NCBI GenBank assembly: GCA_947561715.1
Contig: OX387204.1
Coordinates: forward strand, 8,127,001-8,191,000
Direction of reading: 5' to 3'
Length of the DNA: 64,000 nucleotides
Source: Ascidia mentula
Taxonomy: Eukaryota > Chordata > Ascidiacea > Phlebobranchia > Ascidiidae
Part shown: positions 38,618 to 53,600 of the stretch, in pieces
Numbering within the stretch: the stretch's first letter is position 1
Layout: every line of letters begins with the position of its first letter
The notes under the pieces: generated by a model
The model's input: only the letters and a program-made list of their open reading frames with translations
What the model was told of the DNA's origin: nothing
The model's database searches: none
Made by a program: the position numbers and the translations under genes

Positions 38618-41600
38618 ATGAGCTCTACCACTATCGACCACGCCATGCGTCAACTGCCAATGGGAGGGGGTGTTGGCGGGACAATGGGTGGCCCAATGGG
38701 GGGCCCTAACCCCCTCAATCATGACCCACACACGAGACAAACACTTGATCGACTGCAGTGCATACAAAACGTGAGTAACAAAATGTTCGTCGTTGTTACA
38801 ACAATAAACCGGCATGCGCTTACGCTAAAATGTGTTTCTGCGATTGCAGCACTTGCGAGACCCACAGATGTTCGCAAAATCAGCGCGAGAGCTTTTCGAT
38901 TGGTGCTCAGACGCTCGGGCATTCCAGCCTCACTTTCATCAATCACTGATGGGATGTCTGATGGTAAGTGTAAAGAATTGGATAGTTTAGTGTCGTAAAT
39001 ACGCCACGCGGTTTTGGCAGATAAATTCGAGGAGTTCATGTCTTAAATTGAAACGAAACTGATGGGCACTTTTAGGCAAGTTCAAGTTGTCGCCATTAGG
39101 CGATTTGCTGAACGACAAACGGCGCCCTTGCAATGCCAGTCTATCCATCAGGCGCCAAATAGAGCGTTGCGAGGAATGGTCGCCGTTAGATTGCCGGCCT
39201 AAAAAAATCGCTGGGGTACAATGTGTTCTTATGGTGCCCTCGACACCTTAAGGTCTATTCTAGGGCTTATTTACATGTTAACACATTTCTGCGGTAAATT
39301 AAATCACTATAATCACCTAACCAACCGACGAAACAAGTTGCATTGGTCTTATACGTAAGTAATTGCTTGAATAACGTTCCAGTTAGATTTAGCGTGAAGC
39401 TGACTTCGGGTTGCTAAGTAAACACGGCTCAGCTTTTGGGACGCATCGTGCCTTGTCGCGGCATCTAAATAGTTTCCGCGAGTTCCGCCCGATCGCTTTC
39501 GTTAAACTTGGGAATGGCCGCCTCCCGAGCCAACACAAATATGTATCTCGGCTCGCACCAGCGCAGACAAAACGGCTGCCCATTCTCGCGCTTACGGGGC
39601 ATTGTTTAACGCGAGACGCCCCCTTTTTTCCTTCAACCCCGCGCGATCACAACGTAAAGATTAGCGAACCACGACCCGGCGGTCCCCGGTAATATTCCGC
39701 AACACATGCTCGCCTACAAATACCCTCTGGGAGCAGCTACATCTTCGCAGGTGAGGCTGTTGCCCCATTTGGTGCGGGGTCGTCGTCTCGCCTGGGCATG
39801 CCGCGTCGCAATGAGCCGTGACCAAACAGCACGAAATACGAAACGTGACCCAGGACGCGGCCGACAACTGGCAATGGAGTGGTCGGTCGCACTCGTTTAT
39901 TGCGGCGTGCGATTATGCATCTGCTCCGGGGCAAATTTCCTCGGCAAAATTGAGACGAGGGTACGAATTCCTCGACGCAATATAGGCGTGTTTTCAACCG
40001 CTTCGGATCAAAGCTCTCGCCGTGACGTTTCGTGTCTCGTTTTCTCATCACGTTCGTTTGTGTAACAACGACCAGTGGCGCAAACAGCGAAGTCCACTGG
40101 CGGTGGTGCGTGACTGAAGATCGACCGTAAGCAATATATATACGTGTGGGCGGAGATGTCACCCCCCTGAAATCCTCAGCAGCTCCGCGATTTCTGTTTG
40201 CTCGCCGGTAAAAGTGTCTTTAGGAAGGCTCTGGACCGAGAAATTCTACATCCGCCCGCCGCGCCCGCATCAAACCACATCTTAAACCACTCGCGCTGAC
40301 GTGAACGCTCGTTTTCGGCTTGACTCAAAGGCAAGCTGATGCCGTATTTAAAAAGTACGCCTAGAAATTCGCAAAAAAACTATGAAAATTTGACTGGAAA
40401 TCCTGATGAAATGACAACTAACTCGAAGATCAAAGATGTCGTAATTGCATTGGCTTATCCTACTAACCCGTTAGTCAAACTGCGAGGTGCAATGTTTTGC
40501 AGTTACGAAAGTTGTTTATCGTCAAACACATCCGTCCACTACTAACGTTTTAGGTCTCTCGTAGATGAGTGTCGTGATGTCACACAAGATCGATAAACTC
40601 GTTGGCCTGTGACCGCATCGTCGCAGAAAGATTCGAGCGCGTATGGCCACCGTTATTGATGCTCCCTTGGGTAATTTCCCAACTCTCCCTGTGTCGTGTC
40701 GCCCTTCAAGTAAACACCTATTAGTTGATCTACAAACGCGTGCAACCCACGTATTTGTATGTATACATTATTGTGAATTGAGAAAAACTCAAGTTGATTC
40801 GGGTTCTTGAGTGGCTTGGTTCATGCGCAGTTATAAATCGCCCTAAGGTTGTTTCCTAACAATATTTGATTCACATTTGCCATTTTCTTTCCGCGAAACC
40901 AAATATATGTCTCGCTGAGGAGGCTCGCATTTTGTAGGCGGACCTGTCAGTTACAGCTCCGTGACGACAGGAATCGGACGGTCCCACGGCAGAGTGGTTA
41001 GTTTTGCTCGGTGATATGGAACGCAGTAAATAGCATTACTGGCGCGAAGCAGGATTAAGCGATCCAGCTTGCATTATTCTTCTTACCCCACTTACGCACC
41101 ATTAAGGCAGACGCCCCGGCATGCAACGCGATAGACGAAGGCGGTGAGGACATTTCCTGTTTTATCGACTTGAGCTCAGACAATCTAAATTGAACGCTAT
41201 AGGGTTACGGCACCTGAAAGCAGCATCGGCGCGCCGCCTGCCTGTGGCATGTTCGCTTTACCCAAGTTTATCTGAGCGATCTTCGTCTGGCTGTAAGTGT
41301 TGCTTTGTTAACCACCCTCCATGTCTGCGTCCGCCGTTGACAGGCAGCTTATAGGAGGTTTGGTTCACACGAGACTTCGTGCTTTGTGCCTAATCGTGAA
41401 GCGCCCGGTTTTATTCCGTTGCAAAAGTGGAAGTGTTTCCAATTAACTACTTGCGTCACTTGACGGAAATTGACTGCGCCTGAATTCAAATCAGACCGAT
41501 TAAATGCATCCGCGTTTGAGGAAAATGCATCCCGACTCATGCGACCACGCGCTTCTCCTTACATTTAAATAAACCTTGTGGTTTTGTGACACAACTTTAC

Positions 41601-44600
41601 GGCCACTTTGCCTCGCTGTATCCATTCTGTACATGCTTGGTAGACACGTGACTGCGGTGGGTTCAGTGCATGCGTGCAACAAGGCGGTTCGGGTGTCGGG
41701 TTACCTAAATTTCGCTGAGAATTTCAATCATGCTCCCTTGCCGCTGACTCGCGCGTTGTCGCTGGCGCGCGAATGGGGGCCTTGAAAGCTGGACCGGTAA
41801 TGCGCTACCTCCTTAATCAGCACTTTTCATTGCGTCGCTCAAGTCAAGTAGCAGCATTCCCCTGCGCCTTGTACGGCACTTATTTGGCAATTTTTCTTTC
41901 GCTGTCGGCATGCCATACACCATGCCTGATCCGTTTTCAAGCGTTAATTGGGACACCTTCCAATCACGTGGTCGGAGAATTTGGTCACGGTCTGTGGCGT
42001 GCTAACGGGCCGGCGCCAAACTGCAAAAGACGAGCCACGCTTCCACGCTCGAACGCGCGCAAGTGACCCGTTCCAGACAATGGTCACTTTTCCGGCTTAA
42101 CCCCGTTCGCACTGAACTCGATACGACGACTAGCGTTCATTAGTATCGCGTCGTCAAAGACCGCCTTTGTCTGATTGGTCAATAACAAAAAACATTGAAA
42201 ACCAATGTGGCCCGTTTGCCTTAGTTAAAGCCCCCGAAGTAAAATGATTCTGTTGTATTTTTTTGTATTACTTCCATCTTAAAAAAAAAACTTTAAACAA
42301 CGGCGTTCTACTTTTAACAAAGCGCACAGAATATTCAGTGGTAAAAGTGATGCCACCAGGGCAATGGTGCTTGCCCCTCGCCCTCGAGGCCGCCATTAAT
42401 AATTAAGAAGGAGTGCATCGATTTTGCGCAACGGACCAAACGGTCTTACTCAAACCTATGTGTCGAACTTCTCTCGTTCTCTACAAAGCTCGCGACGTCG
42501 CCTGATCGCCAGCCAATCAACGGTGTGGGGGTTAGGTTTATCGATCTCAGTCAGAGAAACAAGTATTTGCCACTTTAATTCCTTTTTGTCGCATCAATTC
42601 AGTTTGCATTTTTGTCCGATTGGTTAAACTGTATGTGACCATCACTAAAATTCGAAATGATCCCTAAACCAAAGCGTGCTCCTTAAAATCCTACAGGAGT
42701 AAAGAAGCTGTCGGTTTTCGTTCAAAATATTTTTGGTATTATAGGAGATGCGCATTATTATGTTTAAAGAATCAAAACGCCACAACATATGGCAAGAGGT
42801 CTATAGTCGAATTCACGCTTCCGTCGATAGGCGTGCAGTGCGGAGGCGGCATTTCTATTGTTCTGCTGTCAAGATGGGACCTTACTAAAAGCGCGGGCCC
42901 AGGAGAATAATCACCAACAAAAAAGCGCAGAAATGATGTTTAACTAAATATGGTTTGAAACCGCTACCCAAGCACCAATCAGGAAGTCCTTTCTTCAGGT
43001 GTTGATAGTTTCGGGAAATAGCTCCATGGAACCTTACCACCATTAGTGTGCTTTTCATTGTATTTTCTAAAGACGACATCCAATAGTTCAAACGTACTTT
43101 GCCATTAAAAGCTGGCCTGTGGTAACGTGCATGCATCTCATTTTATTTTTACCTTCAGGTTGTGAACGATGTGGCGGGGAAGCAAGGCTACGACCTCGAC
43201 ATCTGCTATCGTCTCCTGGCACTTTGCAATGACCACCGAGACCGTTTCCAAGCAAACTCGGCATGTAAGTTGTGGAATCTAAGTTTTGTAACCCCAACAC
43301 CCATAACACCACCTCTGCTGCTGAGCTTGTCTTCTCCCCGAACATATGTTTGTTGTCGTCATTGTTTCGTTAGATGCGTTTTTGTAAAGAATTATCGCCA
43401 TCAATTATGCAAAGTCTTCGTCAGAGTTACGTTCCCAACGAGGTTTCCACAGTAACACGCGCTTTGTTTTGCGTTGAGGCATATGAGTTTGCGCTTGTTC
43501 GAATGTCATGTAATATGATGTCCTTATTTGCCGCGTGTGCTCTGTTGCCAAGAACTGGGTTGTCGGTTAAAGTTCGTTCACGACCGCAGCGTAAATAAAC
43601 ATAGCGATGCGCAATTCGCTTAGGGCGTGTGCGATGCCCAATTTTCGCGACGCCGGAATGTGGGTAAATGTTACCATAACGCAGTTTGTTGCAGTTATTT
43701 GTTTCAAGTCCACTAAACAATTGGATCAACTAAACTAGCTATGATAGGCGCTCAATAATGCGTTGAAACTTCTCGTACTTGTTGGAACTTGATCAGTATT
43801 CGATGTTAGGCGCGTCACTCATACCCGCAACATTCACAGCTTAGCGTAGCTGTACAGCTGACTGAGGAGATGGAGCACATTATCTCGGGCGCGGATGATT
43901 ACAAACAGATAGGACTCGCCCGGACGTTGTGACGCACTTCAGAGGCCAGGGATAGGATCGCTTGCCGCAAGCATAGTGTCTCAAAGCAATTTTACCCAAT
44001 TTGCGGCACTTATCCCGCGATAATCCCGCTAATGCCTCCCTCACCTAGCCGATTGAGACAGGCACATATCTGCTCGCCACTGTCCAATAACTTCTATGAT
44101 ATTGAGACGCTTGGTGATCTTTTGCCTGCACTCAAAACCTATAAAGCAGACGGTTATTGCGTTGTGGTTTCTTCATTCGCTAGGCATCGATTTCAAAGAC
44201 GACGCGCATGCGAACAGCAGATATCAATGCCCCCAGTACTTCGTAAATCATTTCATGACAAGGTGAAAGTGAAAAAACACTCGTTGAAACTTAGTCAGTT
44301 AATTATTAGCCTGTAGCTGGCGATTGTCACGCGCGGCTGGCTACGCCTGTCGCAAACAAAATCCAGTTATCGGAGGAAATATCGGCATTGCTGAGTATAG
44401 GGTCTATCACGGATAACTTCAAAACTCGCAAAGCGAAGATCAAGTTCGCGATAGGCGCGTTGGCAGGCGAGTTAATGTAAATAGCGGACAATCGCGTGAG
44501 CCGCGGCGCCCCGGGCGACCTGAGACCGCTTGTAGCTCTTGTGTAATGCAAACAATTTTTGCCGGCTCCCCTTTGTGGATAAAAGCGATCTTTGGGTCGC

Positions 44601-47600
44601 GCGTCATCCCCGCCCGCGCACCTTAGCTTCGGTCACATAATCAAAATCGCATTTCACTTTTCCATCTCTCGACCCCATCTGCTAGGGTCGAAAAGCCTCG
44701 CATCATCGCCTCTGAAGCTCTGCTGTTGTTTATATTTCCTATTTCTAACCGCCGTCACTGACGCGGAGCCTGCGGTTATGGTTTGTGTTGGCTGCCAGTG
44801 AAAATAAACCCTTTAATTAGGTCCAACTTTTTTCTACATTCTACAAGATCGTATCTGCGAGAGGAATTTTTCAATTCACAATAAAAATATTTATAATGCA
44901 GCTATGTTGACCATGTGGCTGCACAGCTTGGAAAAAATCATGACGTTGCAACATGACGTCATCAAGCCTAACAACCCCATGTCTGGTCCGGGGCCGAACC
45001 CTATGGGTGGGGACATCATGGGACAAAAGATGCAGTACCCACAACCTCATATGGGTCAAAGGTTTGTGAAAATAGTCGATGAAAAGTAAATACAAATGTG
45101 TTGGAACTTGCTAACTTTCGTAGAAATTGGAATCAAGGAGCACAGCAAGGCCCTCCACTAAATCAACACCCATCCTTATCAGTCATAACCACAGTCTGGG
45201 GGGTCTCGACTACTCAAACCGCCCCAGTGCCTGTGCACAGCCAGTCTGGGTCAACCTCATTCGCCCAGCAGCACGTGGGTCATCATGCCGCCGATCAGAT
45301 GGGAGGCAACTATGGTCACGGCTATGGCGGAATGCACACCAAGTCACCGGGCGGGAACTACTCTCCACACAACATGTACCCACCACACAACCGTAATATG
45401 GGACCTGATCGTTATCAGGGAGGACCCGGACACAGAATGGGACCTGATCAGGTATTTGTTGATTTTTAGCACATATTCATCGTTTGGGCGATTGTAGAAA
45501 ATCTTTGTTTTGTAAACGTGTTTCTTTGTCAGCAGAATCATCATCCTCCGGCAGCAGCGGCAGCCGCGGCCGCTGCGGCAGCTGCAGCAGCAGCAGCAAC
45601 CGCCACTGCAACTGCCACGGCGTTTTTGAAGGAGCGAGACCACGGCCCTGTCAACTCATACGAGGGGGTAAGTGCAAGTGGACGCTTTTTGTCGAAATCG
45701 CCACACACGCAATTTCCTTGAAAATCGCTTTTATTCCGTTGTGTGGGCGCCTGCGTTTCGTCTTTACACTTTTAGGAGTTGAACGTCAGAAGCTCGTGAC
45801 AGGAAGCAGAACTTTTCGCGGCGAGAAGCGACCGCTGCGTTTCCTTGCGATAATTTTTGCGGCCATATATTATTATGGCCCCTTGTTATCAACATTAAAA
45901 CAGCTGAGCCTTGTCTAAAAGCATGCTGTGTAAGATTGAGTTGAAAGTACATGCATTTGGACAAAAAATTCCTGGTCTAATTTGATTTCAACGAACAGGC
46001 AATTTAAGTAGGTTTATTTTCAAATATCGTTGGAAGATCAAAAACGTTTCAATAATATTCCAAGTTAATAATTCTGTCTAGCGTTTCGTGTCTGGGAGTC
46101 ATTCCCGAAAACAGTTTAGTGATGCGCTTGATGCCCAAGGCAATCTGTCTGTTTGATGAGCATGTGCGTGTCTGATGAGCGTTATCTGCACAACCCGCGC
46201 ACTTGACGGTGATGGTCCGCTGAAATTCTCTATGTTCTTGGTTGCGCATTTGGTATTTTGTTTGGCAACACCTTCAAGCATCGACTTGCGTCATACGGCG
46301 ACCAGCGCGGAAAGTCAATGTAGCTCGGCGCTTCATAATGCTGGTGAATGAGCGTTTGTTTGGCACCGTTACGCGTGGTGACTGAAGTTGTTATTTCTGC
46401 TGAATGGGTGCTTACAGACAAGGACCTAACGTCACGCGAAATTTTCATCAATATCTACGATCTCCGCGTAATTTACCTGGGACAATATGGCTCAAACATG
46501 CAACCACGTGTTCCACGATTTTGTACTCCCACCGGTTTAGACAATCCCCGCGCTTGGAACCAACTTACTCCAATGGGAATGCAATATGACAGGCCAGCGA
46601 AAACGCCCCTCTGAGCTGTTCAGATGTTTGTTTGTCGTTTTCACCCGTGACGTCATAGCTCCAAATACTACCGCAGATTCGATAGTTAGATGGACTTACG
46701 AGACACGCCGGGGCGCGTTTTTTTGGGTGCGGCACCGGCAGCATCTGCTAAACAAACACTAGAAAGTACTGAGCGGTGACAGTCTAGTTTTCCAACTTTG
46801 ATTTAGTCCCGTCTTTGATGACAGACACGAGCTCATACATTCACTGCCCCATAAACGTCACCTCTTGGCGCTCGCCGACCCGTCAAACTAAGATGGATGC
46901 GACTGGGATTGCAGGATTATGTTTTCGGGCTTCCACGGCGGAATGCAGGTTCAGGTGTTTGCCGGTGAACTTTTCGACAAGTTCTGATTTATCGCGGGTC
47001 GAGACCCTATGCCGGCTACAGGCTTTGCTTACGGCGCAAATTTCTCGAATCTAAGCAAAATAAACACCCCGCGGCGATGCTGACGCGGGCCCTGGAAAAT
47101 GTTCTCCAGGTCACCACATCAAACGGCTTGTGCCCGGCTATCTGTGGTCTACCCTGTGTCCGGTGTGTTGCTCCGCGTTTACCGCCGACTGTGTCACACC
47201 GTCTTGATACCCTTTGATGTGAGTTTTGCGAGGACGGAGAAGGTATCAAACGCCTATGCACAATTGTCAAAGAAGCTTGTACCGGTGTCCGGGAGCGGCT
47301 TCCTCCTGTCCTCCTTTCGTCGACGTAAACCACGGCCACAAGTATTGCGCCGCGAGGCACTCGACTTGCACGAGCTGTGCATAATTTATGAAACTGCGCG
47401 TTTTGTCTTCGACTGCGGGGCGACACAACTTGAACGACAATTAATCTTCGCCGCTACCGAAATCGATAAGGTTCCCTTATATTGGCTTGAAACTGATAAG
47501 CGCTAGCGTTAAGCAAATTTTCAACACAAGTAACGCTGGGTGTTTCATCACTTGTCAATTTATTTTCTACTGGGGCAATGCAAACTTAAAAAGTGTGTGT

Positions 47601-50600
47601 TGGTTGGAACGCTTGAGGCACATAGCGCATTGCTGCGGTTCGAAAAACGACATTGAGCCATTTGCTGTTGGGCGTGGTTGGCTCATAGATACGCCTGCAG
47701 CCCACTTTTACCGGAGAAAGATGACGTGTTAATTGCTACATCGAACACTGCAATTACCTTGGCAAATTGGCGGCAGGATATAGTGGCCCACAAATCGTCG
47801 CAAATGCCGCTGAATGGTAATTGCGCATCCATGGATCTGAGGCCTTCTCGCTCGATGGGGATTGATTTATGTGGTTAGGGTCTTTGCTTTATCTTCAGCG
47901 ACCAAACACGAAAAACGGTTGTTAAGTCTGTCAAGTCAAACTGAGTTCTTTTCTTAAATTCTGTAGACTTTCAAGAAAAAGCAAAATATTTTGTCGTCAT
48001 CTATCCCATTTTCACCGTTTTCAAATGTGCTTCCATTTTCCCAATTTCTTCCCGTTTGCACGCGATTAAGACTCACTCTCACCATAGAGACGACTTTAAT
48101 CGATGGGTCAATGGCGGCACTGGTAAAATATTCATGTAATCCCCCTCTCCATTCGGAAGAGCGCCACAATAACAGCACGCCCCGATTTCCTGGAATGTCG
48201 CGTTTGCGATACGGGATTAGGAATAGAGGCGAGAAGAATGAGCGCCGAGGGAAGGGCACCAGTCGATCATATGCCACCAGCACCAATGAGACACGGTCGG
48301 CCTTGACAGGTTGCGTTTTATTGATTCTCGAGTACGATAAGCGGCCGCACAGTTTGCTCTACGATTTGCCCCCGACAAAATGGCGCCCATTTCACAAGGC
48401 GTTGCAGTCTCTTCTGCCAAACAAGTCGAAGATGGGATCGCGACTTGGAATGCGATTTGTTTTGACAGTGGAAGCGACGGACTCAATCCATTACCCCCAC
48501 ATCGCGCGCCACAAGTTGGTTCGCTGCGCTATACGCGAGCGTTCACCTCACCCCACAATCCGTTTGATCGTTTGTTTTTCTCTCGCTTGTTGTTGTTCTC
48601 CCTGCGCGATGCATGTGAGAGAGCGGTGTCTACAATACATGTGCCGAGGGTCTGTTGGTTTAATGAGTGCTACTAGCATAACAACGGGTATTACTACGTA
48701 CAAAAGGCTTGTATATGTGGCGCGACAAAGGTCCTTGTCACTTGTCACTATTTTTAATTTAATAGCAACATTTTGTGCCCATACAATGTGCAGTATTCTT
48801 CTCTGTCTTTCTCATAATCATGAACTCAACAGGAATACTAACCACAACTAAAATTGACTGTTTTCCAGATGCAGAATGGACCAGTCGGACATCCTGGTGG
48901 CAATTACCACATGCACCAAAACGTGTCTCATCATCCAGGCCAGCATTTTTCGCCAAACCAACAGCGAGGCATGGGGTTTCCGATTATGTCCCAAGCTAAC
49001 CGTTCCAGGCCACAGATGTCTCCACATTATGTCCGGGGCCAACCCACAACCGCTCCTTACCAGATGGGCGGCGGCATGGGATCACCCAGGACGGGGTCAC
49101 TGCACGGACCTATCTGCAATGATATGTACAAGCAATCGTGTAGACCTCAGCAGGTGTGCAAAATTGCCATAGCGCTGTGTTTCTGCTTTTTATTTGGCAT
49201 ACATTGTTTTGTTATTTGATACGATGTTTCATTAATTTTGTATTTGCTAGCACGAACGCCATAGTTTCAACTTTACATTTAAATCCTTTAAATTAAGATT
49301 ACCTACTAACCGTTCACACATATTTGATAAACTGTACTTTATAAAAACAAGGGACATCGTTAGATGATGTGTTTGATTGGTCCGTGGAGAGTCAGTCATT
49401 TGTGTTTTACCAATCCAAGTGTCAGTTTGAAACATGATTGAACGAGTTGTGCTTGTTGGCCAACACCAGTACGCCTTTTGCCCAACTATAACTTGACGTT
49501 CGAGCACCACTTGACTATGCCTTTCACGCACAGGCGGTTGGACAAGGGCCTTACAACGGAACGCCCAGCATGGCCGGGCCCTTCAACAAGCCCACGGACA
49601 CCGTGACACACCCTGCCATGCACCTCACCCCTGGTCCCACGACCCCAAACCCCCAGGGTTACAACCCCAGAACGGGGCTTTCCCCGCAACATCAGTTTTA
49701 CCCGACGAACCCATCTATGAGCAATCATCATCCGTACGGACAGGCACCAAGACCTTATCCCCCTCACAATATTAACGAGGTACGCAATAATTTTTCGTCA
49801 CCCTTCTAAACGGTGCAAAATTCGTGAAAAAACGACTTCTGGATTCCGTAAAAGTTTGTGGCGATTTATGTATTATCAGCATGTAACAAACTTGACTAAC
49901 ACGGTGGTCCTCCGGCTTTTGTCACATGAGATTTCGCCTTAGCGGTAAAATAAGCCCCGACTGCAAAGCAGCTGGATTTCTGCAAAAAGATTCATGTGAA
50001 TTCTTTATGATTTTAAAGATGCGTGGGGTGTCGTATCCGAACTCGCAGCAACCGAATCCCATCCCTGGCAATCCGACGCCTCCACTGACTCCCGGTAGCG
50101 CCCATAATGTTCCTCCCTACCCGAATATAGACAAATTTGACGGCGAAGGTATGTACCGAGTGGAACTTTTTGATGTGTTTTTCCTTTCTTGACATGGAAG
50201 TAATGAACTGTCCGAACTGCCAGACATGGCCTTGTCGGTCAGGAATTGATACTCGTAAGAGAATATCCCTAATTGATCTCAGTGCTCTGGTGAGATTTGC
50301 CACCTCGCCAGCCGACAAAATGTGCCACACGCGTCGCCCAAATCCGCCGAGAAATGTCGCTCAAGGTGCTTGACTTTTAACCAGCAAGTGATAGCCTGCT
50401 TAAACCGACTGTGGTACCGGGTGGTATTGTTCGGACTCCGACGCGATAAGATCGGGGTTTGCAGCTACCCGTCAACCCACGTGCTGGTCACAACCAGTCG
50501 TCGCAAGGTATCCGTGGTCTTTTCTCCGGTTGCCACGGTCTCGTCGCCATCGCCTCAAGGGTATTCACGGAAGATGCGCTGTGGCAGGCACATGCATCAG

Positions 50601-53600
50601 GCGGCGGTCTCCACTGCTCCATTCGTGACAAGACGACTTTAAGCGGGCGTAGCCTACTGCCTGCGCCCAGGCATGCGTTACCGGGTTGGGCCACCACTTT
50701 TAGGCATCGAAGCAACCGCATTACTCTGTTGGTCACACGACACCCAGGCATCGGCTTATGAAACTGAACGTGGCGTGACGAGTTTACCTGTTCGAGTTTC
50801 AACGGGCCATTGCCGTTTCCGCGCTCTGCACGCCGGAATTCGGGGTGCAACCGCATTATCTGGAGTGTCATTAGGTAGGAAACATGCCACTCTGGGCTTT
50901 TAACTTGCTCACGAACGAGGAAAAGGTCGTGACACGTTTGCGTTGCTGTGGCATTTATCTGTCTTGCTGCCCTTCGAACACACCTGCTTCATTATACCTA
51001 ATGTGTTTTCCAGGCGACGAGCAACTGGTGGTGTTTCCGATCCGCGACGGCGTAGTTCTGGATGCGTTTCGACTCGAACACAACCGAAATATCAGCACGC
51101 GAGCTTTTACCATCAAGCCCAACATCCATAAAACCCTGTATGAGAGGTAAGTTCTCTTGTGCCAAATTTCCCCGAACTGCTGTATTTCACTACACCGCGA
51201 CAGTGTTGCTTTGACCTTCAATATCACGCCGTTCAGTGGTTGAGTCATAGTGTCATTTGCGCTCGCCTCGCGCTGTTACAGACGATAAATATTTCATGTC
51301 GTGTGGTGTAGGAATAAAGGGCACCGTGACAATGTATTGCGACGGTAGATCAAGTTGCAAACCGAGCGCACACGCTACCAACGTTTAGTCAATATTGGCA
51401 AAATGCGCACACTTGACACAATGCTGTTTTACGGGCATGTGGCTGTGGTCATATTGCAATATATATGGTAGTAAATTTGCGGATGTTTAATTAAATAGGG
51501 ACTTTGTAAGTATGACGGTGGTCGATACTTGTTTAAATGGCAAGTGTCAAACCAACAATTTGGCCATACTCGTGTCGAACGCATAGAGCATAAATTGCTT
51601 GCTTGCAATACCGCTATCTCGCCGATTTAGTTTCAATGATTTTCTGAACAGTGTAGTTTTGTCAAAAACGTTTTTTCTGGGTTTCAGGGCGGACCTGGAT
51701 TTGCAGTTCAAGTGTTACCACCACGAAGATAGAACAAAGCACACCAACTGGCCCCAGAACGTTCAGGTAAACGGCCAAACCTATCTAAACAATAAACACC
51801 AACAACCGGCTACACAGCTTTGATCCCGCATTGTTAATCAATTTACCATCGGCCTTCCTGAACGCTTTGCTGTATGTTACAGGTTAGCGTCAACGGCACG
51901 CCGATGCCAATCACCCGAGGCAAGTTGCGAACCACACACAAGCCGCTTTACCTGAAGAAAGTCTGTCGACCCGGACGAAACGAAATCACCATAACCGTTT
52001 CCGCCTGCTGTTGCGTGAGTGATTCGCCAAACCCCGTCGCACCTGTTTGTTTGTGTGCAATTAATTTCACGCCTACGCAACGCCGTCGCCTCTGACGTTT
52101 CAGCGAGATAAAAGGGACCATAAGCAGTTGTTTAAAAACACGAGGCCACTAACATTAGTAAAACACGTTGTTATCTTGTTGCTGGATTAACATGCATATA
52201 GTACTTCACAAAATGAAACGTTTATTTAAGTTTATTTGCCGTAGCCAGGGAGCTTAAATGACCACAATGTTTTCTGAATGCTTCCCGCAAACGTGCTGCG
52301 TTGCACTTTTGTAACGCATGTTGTGTTATTATGCGCAGTCACATTTCTTCAGCCTTCAATTCGTACAACTTCCCACCATCAGATGCATTCTCAAACTACT
52401 GCAGAAGCGAGCACTTCCTGAAAGCCGATGCATGACGAAAAGTATGTTCTCATTGGTTGTAAATTGTTAATTTACCATCACGCTACTTAATATTGTTAAC
52501 TTACTAACCCGTTTGTTCTAAGGCATAATATACTTAATATAAACTTCGGTTACGTTTGTCTGACCCTAAAAATGTTTTTTGAGAGCTGTTTTGCGCAAGT
52601 TAAAATGTATGTTACACACTTTGCACAGGTGGTCCGAAATGGCAAGTATGTATATTACGTGATTTCGGACCACCACTAACCTGGGCGACGCGACGCCCAT
52701 GACAGGACTAATGAAATATTCATACGCCGTCCCCTTGGCCTTTCAGTTCAACGTCACTTCACCAGTGGAGCGATCGCTGCAAACAACTCCATCGTGACGA
52801 CGGCTACCAATGGCGACAGCAGCGGCTCCAGCGAGCAAACTATTACATCTGTACGCATATCCCTGCGATGTTGCATCACGGGAAAGAGAATACAGATCCC
52901 AGCGCGTGGTCACGATTGCAAGCACATACAGGTATATAGATTAAATTGTAGAGTTTAGATATAACAATAATTAGAAGAAGTCAAGCAGTTGTATACAGCT
53001 TATTTAAGACTATTCGCGAAAAATCGCCGTTATCCGTGCGGTCAAATATTGTCTGTCCGCTCGATTTTTTCGAAAATCCGCAAACAACCCCCAACTGGCC
53101 TTTATCAAATATTGTCTTTTTGACTATTATTGGACAGAAAAATCCCGACCCTTTAATGGGGTTTCGTGATGTCCTTTAATATATTTATATGCCATTACGA
53201 CTATTTTTGTCGTCATAAAATATTGAATGCACTGCGCATTCAACGTGGTGCCGAGTGAAACGACGTCTGGGCGGCATAATCGAACGTGATCAAAATAGCT
53301 TGTGGTTGTGCAATTCTTCTTACCGTTCACACGTTTCGGTTTATACCTCCGGTCAACAATCCCCAGCAACCAGTGACGGGATGTTTAAGTTCAAAGCACA
53401 CAGAAACAACAGTGTTCCAATTATAGCATTAATGGACGATATGAAAAGGTTAATGTTCATTCCATAAACTGGCTATATGCTTTACAGTGTTTTGACCTTG
53501 AGTCATACCTCCAGATCAACAGTGACAACGCATCGTGGATATGTCCCATTTGTAGGTGAGTGCTGTGTGTTTTTCGGAAACTAAAATCATGAAATTTTAA

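Noticed and set aside
47016-47506. Overlapping 136-codon (-) and 135-codon (+) frames in ZMIZ intron 6
   Set aside because: Opposite-strand open frames over the same CpG-rich bases are expected by chance; no motif.
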